Below, one piece after another: positions 1-8,313 of a DNA stretch of 40,437 bases. This DNA comes from Salipiger bermudensis HTCC2601. Its GTDB lineage: Bacteria; Pseudomonadota; Alphaproteobacteria; Rhodobacterales; Rhodobacteraceae. Location of the stretch: assembly GCF_000153725.1 (NCBI RefSeq), contig NZ_DS022276.1, positions 1,006,686 through 1,047,122 on the forward strand. The letters are read 5' to 3'. The notes under the pieces are model-generated. The model worked only from the letters and a program-made list of their open reading frames with translations. It made no database searches and was not told the DNA's origin. Position 1 is the first letter of the stretch; every line of letters begins with the position of its first letter. Position numbers and translations under genes: made by a program.

Positions 1-4
1 TGGC

Positions 5-1006
5 TCAGAGCGCGGCAACCGCATCCGCGAGGCGGTCTGCCCCGTGGCGGTAGGGATCGACCGTCGGCAGACCGAACTTCTCTTCGATCTCCTTGCAATA
101 GGCCTTGGCCTCGTCCTCGCCCATGTGCTGGGTGTTGATCGAGATGCCGATCACCTTGCACGCGGGGTTGGCGACCTGCGCCAGCTGCAGCGCCACGTCG
201 CGCACCGCCTCCAGCGAGGGCAGCTGGTAGCCCGGCAGGCCGCGCATGTGGCTGCGGGTCGGCTCGTGGCACAGCACCAGCGCGTCCGGCTGGCCGCCAT
301 GCACCAGCGCCATGGTCACGCCCGAGTAGGAGACGTGGAACAGCGAGCCCTGGCCCTCGATGATGTCCCAGTGATCCTCGTCGTTGTCCGGCGTCAGGTA
401 CTCGATCGAGCCGGCCATGAAGTCGGCGATGACCGCGTCGAGCGGCACGCCGTCGCCGGTGATCAGGATGCCGGTCTGGCCGGTGGCGCGGAAGGTCGAT
501 TTCATGCCCTTCTCGCGCATCGAGGCGTCAAGCGCGAGCGCGGTGTACATCTTGCCCACCGAGCAGTCTGTGCCCACCGCCAGCAGGCGCTTGCCCTTGC
601 GCGGCTCGCCATTGGCGATCGGGTATTTCACCGACGGAATGCGCACGTCGTGCAGCTTCTGGCCGGTGGCGCGCGCCACGGCGGCGAGGTCTTCCTCGTC
701 GCGCAGCAGGTTGTGCAGGCCGGAGGCGAGGTCGAAGCCCTCTTCCAGCGCCTCGACGAGCACCTTCTTCCAGGTCTGCGAGATCACCCCGCCCCGGTTG
801 GCGACGCCGATCACCAGCGTCTTGGCGCCGGCGGCCTTGGCCTCGGCCAGCGTCATGTCGGGCAGTTTCATGTCGGCCTTGCAGCCCTCGAGGCGGAATT
901 GGCCCACGCAGTTCTCCGGGCGCCAGTCCTTGATGCCCTGCGCCACCTTGGCGGCGAGGGGGTCCGGAGCGTCTCCGAGAAAGAGCAGATACGGCGTCTC
1001 GATCAT
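5..1006 (-). CDS. dgcN: DUF1611 family protein, probable D-glutamate N-acetyltransferase DgcN
   Basis: A 333-aa cytoplasmic protein of the DUF1611 family. Marine members named DgcN acetylate D-glutamate to N-acetyl-D-glutamate, which the racemase DgcA then converts, opening a D-glutamate catabolic route. A P-loop-like stretch, GTDCSVGKM, lies near residues 144-152 in the C-terminal half, as expected for this family; the N-terminal third forms the conserved smaller domain. The start is supported by AGGGAA about 6 nt upstream. The gene reads leftward and stops 4 nt inside the window, so its usual partner dgcA, if present, would lie outside. It is divergent from mcl1 across 259 nt. Family assignment is firm; the D-glutamate role is known for the family and inferred here. 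Confidence 0.85.
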   Translation of the reverse strand: MIETPYLLFLGDAPDPLAAKVAQGIKDWRPENCVGQFRLEGCKADMKLPDMTLAEAKAAGAKTLVIGVANRGGVISQTWKKVLVEALEEGFDLASGLHNLLRDEEDLAAVARATGQKLHDVRIPSVKYPIANGEPRKGKRLLAVGTDCSVGKMYTALALDASMREKGMKSTFRATGQTGILITGDGVPLDAVIADFMAGSIEYLTPDNDEDHWDIIEGQGSLFHVSYSGVTMALVHGGQPDALVLCHEPTRSHMRGLPGYQLPSLEAVRDVALQLAQVANPACKVIGISINTQHMGEDEAKAYCKEIEEKFGLPTVDPYRHGADRLADAVAAL

Positions 1007-1265
1007 GTCAGTTCCCTGTCGTTTGGATTCGCGGCATGTTGCCCCGCATCACACGCAAATACATCGCGAATGCCAGCGATCCACCGGAGCCCGCGCCGAA
1101 TTTTCGTGCATTTCCGCCGCGCCGCCGAAGAATCGTGCATCCCTTCGCGCCTCTCACGCCGCAAGGCAGCGCCTTTCGCAGGAGGATTTTGCTTGCGCAG
1201 AATGGCGCAATTTAATAACCCCAATCGCGGAGTAAGCGAAATATCATTACGCAACGAGGACCCGC
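1007..1265. promoter_or_regulatory. Divergent dgcN/mcl1 control region with inverted and direct repeats
   Basis: This 259-nt region must hold the promoters of both divergent genes. It contains an inverted repeat, TTGCGC at 1193-1198 and GCGCAA at 1205-1210 with a 6-nt spacer, and a direct repeat of TCGTGCAT at 1104-1111 and 1133-1140 (29 bp apart, close to three helical turns). TATCAT at 1242-1247 could be a -10 box for mcl1, but I find no good -35. GAGGA precedes the mcl1 ATG. TTGC/GCAA half-sites resemble those bound by ScfR-type regulators of acetate and propionate assimilation (RamB, PccR), but that link is inference. Confidence 0.4.
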
Positions 1266-2225
1266 ATGAGCTTCCGCATCCAGCCCGCCGCCCCGGCACG
1301 CCCCAACCGCTGCCAGTTGTTCGGCCCGGGCTCGCGCCCCGCGATCTTCGAAAAGATGGCCGGTTCGGCGGCGGACGTGATCAACCTCGATCTCGAGGAT
1401 TCGGTCGCGCTGTCTGACAAGGACAGCGCCCGCGACAACATCATTCAGGCCATCGGTGACATCGACTGGGGCAACAAGACGCTCTCGGTGCGGATCAACG
1501 GGCTCGACACGCCCTACTGGTATCGCGACGTGGTAGAGCTGCTCGAGAAGTCGAGCGACCGGCTCGACCAGATCATGATCCCCAAGGTCGGCTGCGCCGC
1601 AGATCTCTATGCCGTCGACGCGCTGGTGACCGCGGTGGAGCGCGCCAAGGGCCGAGCCAAGCCGATCAAGTTCGAGGTGATCATCGAATCTGCCGCCGGC
1701 ATCGCCCATGTCGAGGAGATCGCCGCCGGCTCGCCGCGCCTCGAGGCGATGAGCCTCGGCGCCGCGGATTTCGCCGCCTCGATGGGCATGGCGACCACCG
1801 GCATCGGTGGCACGCAGGAAAACTACTACATGATCCGCGAGGGCCAGAAGCACTGGTCGGATCCGTGGCACTGGGCGCAGGCCGCCATCGTCGCCGCCTG
1901 CCGCACCCACGGCGTGCTGCCGGTCGACGGTCCGTTCGGCGATTTCTCCGACGACGAGGGCTTCCGCGCGCAGGCGCTGCGCTCGGCCACGCTGGGCATG
2001 GTCGGCAAGTGGGCGATCCACCCCAAGCAGGTGGCACTGGCCAACGAGGTCTTCACCCCGTCCGACGAGGCGGTCTCGGAAGCGCGCGAGATCCTCGCCG
2101 CGATGGAGGAGGCCAAGGCCAAAGGCGAAGGCGCCACGGTCTACAAGGGCCGGCTGGTGGACATCGCCTCGATCAAGCAGGCCGAGGTGATCGTGAAGCA
2201 GTCCGAAATGATCGCCGGGCACTGA
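1266..2225 (+). CDS. mcl1: L-malyl-CoA/beta-methylmalyl-CoA lyase
   Basis: A 319-aa enzyme of the HpcH/HpaI aldolase (citrate lyase beta) family, almost exactly the length of Rhodobacter Mcl1. It cleaves beta-methylmalyl-CoA to glyoxylate and propionyl-CoA, and malyl-CoA to glyoxylate and acetyl-CoA, in the ethylmalonyl-CoA pathway of acetate assimilation. Visible landmarks are LDLEDSV near residue 42, an ESAAGI metal-binding glutamate region near 141, the SLGAADFAASMG stretch near 160 and IHPKQV near 257. The start follows GAGGA with 6-nt spacing. It is monocistronic, with its own terminator. Other pathway genes (ccr, ecm, mcd) are not in the window. Confidence 0.95.
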   Translation: MSFRIQPAAPARPNRCQLFGPGSRPAIFEKMAGSAADVINLDLEDSVALSDKDSARDNIIQAIGDIDWGNKTLSVRINGLDTPYWYRDVVELLEKSSDRLDQIMIPKVGCAADLYAVDALVTAVERAKGRAKPIKFEVIIESAAGIAHVEEIAAGSPRLEAMSLGAADFAASMGMATTGIGGTQENYYMIREGQKHWSDPWHWAQAAIVAACRTHGVLPVDGPFGDFSDDEGFRAQALRSATLGMVGKWAIHPKQVALANEVFTPSDEAVSEAREILAAMEEAKAKGEGATVYKGRLVDIASIKQAEVIVKQSEMIAGH

Positions 2226-2248
2226 GCTCACAGGGCGAGACGTATCAC

Positions 2249-2282
2249 GGCGCGGTCCTCAGCCGGGGGCCGCGCCTTTTTT
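2249..2282 (+). terminator. Intrinsic terminator of mcl1
   Basis: GGCGCGG at 2249-2255 pairs with CCGCGCC at 2270-2276. The stem can extend by three more pairs (one T-G) and is followed directly by six T residues. It lies 24 nt after the mcl1 stop. Confidence 0.85.
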
Positions 2283-2486
2283 CATGCGGGCCCGACGGCA
2301 TCCCGCAGAACCGCGCGCGACGGGCTTCATGCGCTCACCCGCGCCGCCGCGCTCGCTCGCCCCGCTTCATCTGAGCGCCCTCCCCCACAAGTCGCTTCAC
2401 TGCCACGGCACGATTGACAGACGCGTCCTCCCGGCGGACCCTGTACGGGCAAGACCTTTTCCGATTGCCTTTTTCAGGATCCGTCC

Positions 2487-2900
2487 ATGTTCAAACCTCT
2501 TCTTGCCGCCGGCCTGATGCTGGCCAGCCCGGCCATCGCCGACGTTACCCCCTTCAAGACCCCGTCCGGCAATATCGAGTGCTACATCGGCACCGGCCCG
2601 AACTCCGCCGATCTGAGCTGCACGATCTTCCAGTTCAGCGGCACCCCCAACGTGCCACGCCCCGCCTCCTGCGGCAGCGGCTGGGGCCATAACTACGTCA
2701 TCCTCGAGCGCGGACCGGTACAGATGGAGTGCCGCGGGCCGGGCCGGCCGAACACCGCACCCGGCGTCGACGTGGCGCCCTATGGCGTATCGGCCACCTG
2801 GGGCGGCATCTCGTGCCTCTCCGAAACCACCGGGCTGCGCTGCCAGAACGCCGACGGCCACGGCTTCCACCTGTCGCGCCGGGTGCTTCAGGTCTGGTGA
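2487..2900 (+). CDS. Secreted DUF6636 domain protein
   Basis: A 137-aa protein with a short signal peptide (residues 1-18, ending ASPAIA-D) and a small mature domain holding six cysteines (in ECY, SCT, SCG, ECR, SCL and RCQ contexts), consistent with disulfide bonding in the periplasm or outside the cell. The pattern TPSGNIEC at the start of the mature part is typical of DUF6636, a family without an assigned function. AGGA lies 8 nt before the ATG. A perfect -35-like TTGACA occurs at 2414-2419, but no convincing -10 follows at normal spacing. The gene stands alone between mcl1 and the convergent symporter gene. Confidence 0.75.
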   Translation: MFKPLLAAGLMLASPAIADVTPFKTPSGNIECYIGTGPNSADLSCTIFQFSGTPNVPRPASCGSGWGHNYVILERGPVQMECRGPGRPNTAPGVDVAPYGVSATWGGISCLSETTGLRCQNADGHGFHLSRRVLQVW

Positions 2901-2906
2901 CACGCA

Positions 2907-2930
2907 AGAGGGCGCCCGAAGGCGCCCTCT
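2907..2930. terminator. Perfect hairpin between convergent genes
   Basis: A perfect 10-bp stem (AGAGGGCGCC / GGCGCCCTCT) with loop CGAA starts 7 nt after the DUF6636 stop and ends 21 nt before the stop of the convergent symporter gene. There is no T-tract on either strand, so it may be a weak bidirectional terminator or an mRNA 3'-end stabiliser. Confidence 0.6.
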
Positions 2931-2951
2931 CAATCGTTCCGACGCAGACGC

Positions 2952-4310
2952 CTACTCCGCCGGCTTGTGCGCCGCGTCGGCCAGCACGTGCTCGGCCTCC
3001 TCGTCGATATGCAGGTCGTCGGAGGTGATCACGCCGGCATTCGGGTCGGCATAGATGGCAAGGTCCATCTGGCCCTCGGTCTTGGCGACGATGGTCGAGA
3101 CCACCGCGTCGCCGGTGATGTTCACCGCCGTCCGGATCATGTCCATCAGTCGGTCGACGCCAAGGATCAGCGCGATGCCCTCGATTGGCAGGCCCACCTG
3201 CCCCAGCACCATCGTCAGCATCACGAGCCCCACGCCGGGCACGCCCGCGGTGCCGATCGAGGCCAGCACCGCCATGGCGATCACCGTGAGATAGCCGCCA
3301 AGGCCGAGGTCGATGCCGTAGACATTGGCAAGGAACACCGTCGCCACGCCCTGCATGATCGCGGTACCATCCATGTTGATGGTGGCGCCGAACGGCACCG
3401 AGAACGAGGCCACCGAGTTGTTAACCCCCATGCGCTCGGTCACGCAGCGCAGGGTGACCGGGATGGTCGCGTTCGACGAGGCGGTGGAGAAGGCGAAGAT
3501 CTGCGCCGGGCGGATCTTCTGCAGGAAGGTGATCGGGTTGAGCCCTGCGAACAGCTTCAGGAACAGCATCAGCGTGACGAAGAGATGCAGCAGCAGCGCC
3601 CCCACCAACACCAGCACATAGGCGATGACCGGCATGAAGAGGCCGATGCCCTGCTCGGTGAAGGTCTTGGCGATCAGGCAGAACACGCCGTAGGGCGCGA
3701 AGGCCATGACAATCTGCACCACCTTCATCATCAGCTCGTTCATGTACTCGCAGGCTTCCACGAAGGTCTTCGAGCGCTCACCCAGCATCAGCACCGCAAT
3801 GCCGAGCACGATGGTGTAGAAGATGATCTGCAGCATCTCGCCGCCGGAGAACGCCGCCACCGGGTTGCGCGGCACGATGGCCGCGAAGGTCTCCCAGACG
3901 CTCGGCGCCTCTCGTCCGGTCACGCCCGAGGTGTCGATGCCCTCCATCACGAAGCCGTCGCCCGGCGAGACCAGCAGCGCGATCAGGATCGCCACCGCGA
4001 TGGCGGTCCCGGTGGTCGCCATGTAGAGTCCGAAGCTCTTGCCGCCGACCCGGCCAAGGATGCGGATGTCGCCGATCCCGGCCACGCCGCAGATCAGCGA
4101 GAAGAACACCAGCGGCACCACCAGCATCTGCAGCGCGTTGACGAACATCCGCCCGACCATGCCGAAGAAGCCTCCGACGAGATGCGTGTTGATCGCCTCG
4201 ATGCCGGCGATGTTGAGGATCACCCCGAGGACGAGCCCCGCCCCCATGGCGATCATGATCCGGGTGGTCAGCGACAGTTTGCCGTCGCTATCGCGCAATG
4301 CGGCCCCCAT
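2952..4310 (-). CDS. Dicarboxylate/amino acid:cation symporter (DAACS family)
   Basis: A 452-aa inner-membrane transporter of the GltP/DctA/GltT family, importing C4-dicarboxylates or glutamate/aspartate with Na+ or H+. The helical-hairpin motif TASSNATIP, the signature NMDGTAIMQG and the long hydrophobic segments are visible. The ATG at 4310 was chosen because AAGGAG sits just upstream and hydrophobic homology begins soon after; the open frame continues to 4433 but that extension is arginine-rich and unlike the family. It is divergent from the rimK fusion. Substrate cannot be read from sequence. Glutamate is worth considering because dgcN is 2 kb away, but they are not co-transcribed. Confidence 0.9.
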   Translation of the reverse strand: MGAALRDSDGKLSLTTRIMIAMGAGLVLGVILNIAGIEAINTHLVGGFFGMVGRMFVNALQMLVVPLVFFSLICGVAGIGDIRILGRVGGKSFGLYMATTGTAIAVAILIALLVSPGDGFVMEGIDTSGVTGREAPSVWETFAAIVPRNPVAAFSGGEMLQIIFYTIVLGIAVLMLGERSKTFVEACEYMNELMMKVVQIVMAFAPYGVFCLIAKTFTEQGIGLFMPVIAYVLVLVGALLLHLFVTLMLFLKLFAGLNPITFLQKIRPAQIFAFSTASSNATIPVTLRCVTERMGVNNSVASFSVPFGATINMDGTAIMQGVATVFLANVYGIDLGLGGYLTVIAMAVLASIGTAGVPGVGLVMLTMVLGQVGLPIEGIALILGVDRLMDMIRTAVNITGDAVVSTIVAKTEGQMDLAIYADPNAGVITSDDLHIDEEAEHVLADAAHKPAE

Positions 4311-4573
4311 GGCAGTCTCCTTTTCGAATCCAGATCCCCAGTCTGCGCCGGTTCCGCGCCATCGCCGCGCAGAATCCGCTCGCAACCCCGGCTTTTCACG
4401 GGCGCGACGCCGCGCGATGCGCCCACAACGCACAAATAATAGACGATTTTCGCCTTTTGCGCGAGCGGGCCCATTTGCCTCGACGCTGCAGAAGGCTAGC
4501 TGCGCAGACGTATTGTGCCTGTCATACTGTCCCGCTACAGCGCGCTACCGCGCGTCTCGAAAGGAGCCCGTAG

Positions 4574-5959
4574 ATGACCCAGTTCACCCTTGGATGGGAA
4601 GAGTGGCTTGCCCTTCCCGATCTCGGCCTTCCGGCGATCCGCGCCAAGGTGGATACCGGCGCGCGCACCTCGGCGCTGCACGCCTTCGCGATCGAACCCT
4701 TCGGCTCCGAGGACAAGCCGATGGTGCGCTTCGCCATCCATCCCGATCCGGCCGACCCGGGGCTCGAGATCATCTGCTCGGCGCCGCTCAAGGACCGGCG
4801 CGAGGTGACCTCGTCGAACGGCGAGACCGAGTTGCGCTTCGTGATCGAGACCACGGTGGCGATGGATGGGCGCAGCTGGCCCATCGAGGTGACCCTGACC
4901 GATCGCGGTTCGATGGCCTACCGCATGCTGCTCGGCCGCTCGGCGCTCGACGACGACATGATCGTCTCGCCCAGCCACAGCTTCCAGCAGCCCGAACTGT
5001 CCTTCGACGAGTACCGCGCCATCCCGCGCCACAAGCAGCACCGCCGCGCCCTGCGCCTCGCCATCCTGACCCGTGAGCCCTCGAACTATTCGACCCGCCG
5101 GCTCATCGAGGCGGCCGAGGCGCGCGGCCACACGATGGAGGTGATCGACACCTCGCGCTGCTACATGAACATCCGCGCCGTCGGCGGCGAGGTGCATTAC
5201 GATGGCCGCCGCCTGCCGCATTACGACGCGGTGATCCCCCGCATCGGGGCCTCTGTGACCTCCTACGGCACCGCGGTGGTGCGCCAGTTCGAAAGCCTCG
5301 GCACCTATTGCCTGTCGGGCTCCGAGGGCATCACCGTGTCGCGCGACAAGCTGCATGCCCACCAGGTGCTGGCGCGCCACCGCATCGGCATGCCGACCAC
5401 GGCCTTCGCCCGAAGCCCCAAGGATTCGGGCAATGTCATCAGCCTCGTGGGCGGCGCGCCGCTGGTGCTGAAGCTGCTCGAGAGCACGCAGGGCAAGGGC
5501 GTTGTGCTGGCCGAGACCAAGAAGGCGGCCGAGAGCGTAATCTCCGCCTTCCAGGGGCTGAAGGCCGATTTCCTGGTGCAGAGCTTCGTCAAGGAAGCCG
5601 CCGGCGAGGACATCCGCTGCTTCGTGGTCGGCGGCAAGGTGGTGGCCGCCATGCGCCGCCGCGGCAAGCCTGACGATTTCCGCTCCAACCTGCACCAGGG
5701 CGGCACCGCCGAGCCGGTGAAGATCACCCGCAGCGAGCGCGAGACCGCGATCAAGGCCGCCCGCGCCATGAAGCTCGACGTGGCCGGTGTCGACCTGCTG
5801 CGCGGCGAGGACGGCCCCAAGGTGCTCGAGGTCAATTCCTCGCCGGGGCTCGAGGGCATCGAGAAAACCTCCGAGAAGGACATCGCCGGGCTGGTGATCC
5901 AGCATATCGAGGAAAAGGTCGCCCCGCGCCCGCCCAAGCCGCGCCGCCGTGCCCCGTAG
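4574..5959 (+). CDS. rimK: RimK-type ribosomal protein S6 L-glutamate ligase fused to a retropepsin-like domain
   Basis: A 461-aa two-domain protein. Residues about 1-150 resemble the RimB/'ATP-dependent zinc protease' family, an aspartic-protease fold with the DTGA motif at residues 27-30 followed by RTSALHA, and [10 protein letters not shown] near 119-128. Residues about 159-450 align throughout with E. coli RimK (about 300 aa), the ATP-grasp ligase that adds glutamates to the C-terminus of ribosomal protein S6: [39 protein letters not shown] and [14 protein letters not shown]. In Pseudomonas, RimB and RimK are separate proteins of one system that tunes ribosome modification; here they are one chain. 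AAAGGAG precedes the ATG. The tail is basic and proline-rich. Confidence 0.9.
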   Translation: MTQFTLGWEEWLALPDLGLPAIRAKVDTGARTSALHAFAIEPFGSEDKPMVRFAIHPDPADPGLEIICSAPLKDRREVTSSNGETELRFVIETTVAMDGRSWPIEVTLTDRGSMAYRMLLGRSALDDDMIVSPSHSFQQPELSFDEYRAIPRHKQHRRALRLAILTREPSNYSTRRLIEAAEARGHTMEVIDTSRCYMNIRAVGGEVHYDGRRLPHYDAVIPRIGASVTSYGTAVVRQFESLGTYCLSGSEGITVSRDKLHAHQVLARHRIGMPTTAFARSPKDSGNVISLVGGAPLVLKLLESTQGKGVVLAETKKAAESVISAFQGLKADFLVQSFVKEAAGEDIRCFVVGGKVVAAMRRRGKPDDFRSNLHQGGTAEPVKITRSERETAIKAARAMKLDVAGVDLLRGEDGPKVLEVNSSPGLEGIEKTSEKDIAGLVIQHIEEKVAPRPPKPRRRAP

Positions 5960-6057
5960 GGGCTTGCCCTGCCGGGCGCCCGCCCCACTGAGCCTGCCCT
6001 ACCGATCCCGCGCAGCCCCCGGGCCTATGGCCCACCCTCGACCATAGGCGCCCCCTG

Positions 6058-6120
6058 CCCTTCTCTGGTTTCCAAATACCTCGGGGGAGTCGCCCGCAGG
6101 GCGGCGGGGACAGCGCCCCC
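6058..6120. repeat. Dispersed intergenic hairpin repeat, copy 1 (degenerate)
   Basis: Contains the core AAATACCTCGGGGG followed by GGGGACAGCGCCCCC, matching copies at 8116-8240, 25421-25545 and 30079-30147. It lies between rimK and ilvD, both on the plus strand, about 100 nt after the rimK stop. Confidence 0.6.
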
Positions 6121-6191
6121 ATCCGCTGCGCCTTGCCGCAAGCGCTGGCGGACGATAAACAGCCCCAACACCGCCAACGGAAGGGAAACCC

Positions 6192-8021
6192 ATGCCCGCC
6201 TATCGCTCCCGCACCACCACCCATGGCCGCAACATGGCCGGCGCCCGCGGCCTGTGGCGCGCCACCGGCATGACGGATGGCGACTGGAACAAGCCGATCA
6301 TCGCGATCGTCAACAGCTTCACCCAGTTCGTGCCCGGCCACGTGCACCTCAAGGATCTCGGCCAGATGGTCGCCCGCGAGGTCGAGAAGGCCGGCGGCGT
6401 GGCCAAGGAATTCAACACCATCGCGGTGGATGACGGCATCGCCATGGGCCATGACGGCATGCTCTACTCGCTGCCCTCGCGCGAGATCATCGCCGACTCG
6501 GTCGAGTACATGGTCAACGCGCACTGCGCCGACGCCATGGTCTGCATCTCGAACTGCGACAAGATCACCCCGGGCATGCTGATGGCCGCGATGCGGCTCA
6601 ACATCCCGGTGGTCTTCGTCTCCGGCGGCCCGATGGAGGCCGGCAAGGTCGAGTGGGAAGACGGCGAGAAGGCGCTCGACCTGGTCGACGCCATGGTCGC
6701 CGCCGCCGACGACAAGTACACCGACGCGCAGGTGCAGGCGATCGAAGAGGCCGCCTGCCCGACCTGCGGCTCCTGCTCGGGCATGTTCACCGCCAACTCG
6801 ATGAACTGCCTGACCGAGGCGCTGGGACTGTCGCTGCCCGGCAACGGCTCGACGCTTGCCACCCATGCCGACCGCCAGCGCCTGTTCATCGAGGCCGGCC
6901 ACCTGATCGTCGACCTCGCCAAGCGCTATTACGAGCAGGACGACGCGAGCGTGCTGCCGCGCTCGATCGCCACCGTTCCGGCCTTCGAGAACGCCATGAC
7001 GCTCGACATCGCCATGGGCGGCTCGACCAACACCGTGCTGCACCTTCTGGCCGCCGCCAACGAGGGCGAGGTCGATTTCGACATGACCGATATCGACCGC
7101 CTGTCGCGCAACGTGCCGGTGCTGTGCAAGGTGGCGCCCGCGAAAGACGACGTGCACATGGAAGACGTGCACCGCGCCGGCGGCATCATGGCGATCCTCG
7201 GCCAGCTCGAGCGCGCCGGGCTGCTCGACAGCTCGGTGCACACGGTCCATGCCGAGACCATGGCCCACGCGCTCGATCGCTGGGACGTGTCGCGCACCAA
7301 TTCCGAGAGCGTGCACGATTTCTTCCGCGCCGCCCCGGGCGGGGTGCGCTCGACCACCGCCTTCTCGCAGGACCGCCGCTACGCCGAGCTCGACCTCGAC
7401 CGCCAGACCGGCGTGATCCGCGACGCCGAGCACGCGTTCTCGAAGGATGGCGGGCTCGCGGTGCTCTACGGCAACCTCGCCGAAGATGGCTGCATCGTGA
7501 AGACCGCCGGCGTCGACGAGTCGATCCTCAAGTTCTCCGGCCCGGCCCGCATCTTCGAAAGCCAGGACAGCGCGGTGAGCGCGATCCTGACCAACAAGGT
7601 GCATCCCGGCGACGTGGTGCTGATCCGCTACGAGGGCCCGCGCGGCGGCCCCGGCATGCAGGAAATGCTCTACCCCACGAGCTACCTGAAATCGAAAGGG
7701 CTCGGAAAGGATTGCGCGCTGGTCACCGACGGCCGCTTCTCCGGCGGCTCGTCGGGCCTGTCCATCGGCCACGTCTCGCCCGAGGCGGCCGAGGGCGGCA
7801 CCATCGGCCTGGTGGAAGAGGGCGACCTGATCGAGATCGACATCCCCAACCGCAAAATCCAGCTCGCGGTGGATGACGCGGTGATCGCCGAGCGCCGCCT
7901 GAAGCGCGACGAGATGGGGTGGCAGCCGGACGAAAAGCGCAAGCGGAAGGTGTCGAAGGCGCTCAAGGCCTACGCCGCGCTGACCACCAGCGCCGCCAAG
8001 GGCGCCGTGCGCCAGATCTGA
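6192..8021 (+). CDS. ilvD: Dihydroxy-acid dehydratase
   Basis: A 609-aa cytoplasmic iron-sulfur enzyme of the IlvD/Edd family that dehydrates 2,3-dihydroxy-isovalerate and its homologue in valine, isoleucine and leucine synthesis. NCDKITPGM at 121-129 holds cluster cysteine C122 and the lysine expected to be carbamylated (K124). [19 protein letters not shown] at 188-206 holds a further cluster cysteine (C195 by comparison with E. coli, same length class). AAGGGA lies about 7 nt before the ATG. It is a single gene with a strong terminator; no other ilv or leu genes lie nearby. Such enzymes usually carry a [4Fe-4S] cluster, though the type cannot be fixed from sequence alone. Confidence 0.97.
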   Translation: MPAYRSRTTTHGRNMAGARGLWRATGMTDGDWNKPIIAIVNSFTQFVPGHVHLKDLGQMVAREVEKAGGVAKEFNTIAVDDGIAMGHDGMLYSLPSREIIADSVEYMVNAHCADAMVCISNCDKITPGMLMAAMRLNIPVVFVSGGPMEAGKVEWEDGEKALDLVDAMVAAADDKYTDAQVQAIEEAACPTCGSCSGMFTANSMNCLTEALGLSLPGNGSTLATHADRQRLFIEAGHLIVDLAKRYYEQDDASVLPRSIATVPAFENAMTLDIAMGGSTNTVLHLLAAANEGEVDFDMTDIDRLSRNVPVLCKVAPAKDDVHMEDVHRAGGIMAILGQLERAGLLDSSVHTVHAETMAHALDRWDVSRTNSESVHDFFRAAPGGVRSTTAFSQDRRYAELDLDRQTGVIRDAEHAFSKDGGLAVLYGNLAEDGCIVKTAGVDESILKFSGPARIFESQDSAVSAILTNKVHPGDVVLIRYEGPRGGPGMQEMLYPTSYLKSKGLGKDCALVTDGRFSGGSSGLSIGHVSPEAAEGGTIGLVEEGDLIEIDIPNRKIQLAVDDAVIAERRLKRDEMGWQPDEKRKRKVSKALKAYAALTTSAAKGAVRQI

Positions 8022-8048
8022 GCCCCGGCTCCGCGCGAAGAGCTCTTG

Positions 8049-8076
8049 CAGCGCCCCTCTCTCGGGGCGCTGTTTT
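8049..8076 (+). terminator. Intrinsic terminator of ilvD
   Basis: A perfect 9-bp stem, CAGCGCCCC at 8049-8057 with GGGGCGCTG at 8064-8072, and a 6-nt loop, followed by TTTT. It begins 27 nt after the ilvD stop. Confidence 0.9.
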
Positions 8077-8115
8077 CATATCTGCCTTGCCGACGATTGC
8101 ACGCGTGGCACGGGC

Positions 8116-8240
8116 CGAAGGGGGCCAGCCCCCTCTTGGCCTACGGCCAATTCACCCCCGAGGTATTTTTGAACCAAAGAAGCCAGGAGCGCTGCGCCCG
8201 TGGCTTCTCTTCGTCAAAAATACTCCCGCCGGAGGCAGGC
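8116..8240. repeat. Dispersed intergenic hairpin repeat, copy 2 (two-armed, most complete)
   Basis: Two facing arms: the left arm has ACCCCCGAGGTATTTTTGAA and AAAGAAGCC, the right arm GGCTTCTCTTCG and AAAAATACTCCCGCCGGAGG. The arms are imperfect inverted copies of each other, so the whole could fold as one long hairpin of about 30 pairs per side. A GGGGGCCAGCCCCC hairpin flanks the left arm. It lies between the convergent ilvD and the 285-aa gene. The same two-armed design recurs at 25421-25545, and the left arm recurs inverted at 30079-30147. Confidence 0.8.
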
Positions 8241-8313
8241 CGGTCTGCGCCGTGAAAGATCACCTCCGGCGAGAGCGCCGCGGCCACATGCTCTGCGCGT
8301 CGCCCCGATGGGC

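Noticed and set aside
1003-1299. Small minus-strand gene between dgcN and mcl1
   Set aside because: Arginine-rich translation without homology that runs over the mcl1 start; the region is better explained as a divergent promoter.
4321-4345. TTCGAATCC resembling a tRNA T-loop
   Set aside because: No acceptor, D-arm or anticodon arm pairing could be found around it; no tRNA gene is visible in the window.
2967-4439. Plus-strand open frame opposite the symporter gene
   Set aside because: Histidine-, aspartate- and arginine-rich antisense of a membrane protein; no ribosome site or homology.
5832-7772. Long minus-strand open frame (646 codons) opposite rimK and ilvD
   Set aside because: It overlaps two certain genes, and its composition is that of a shadow frame.
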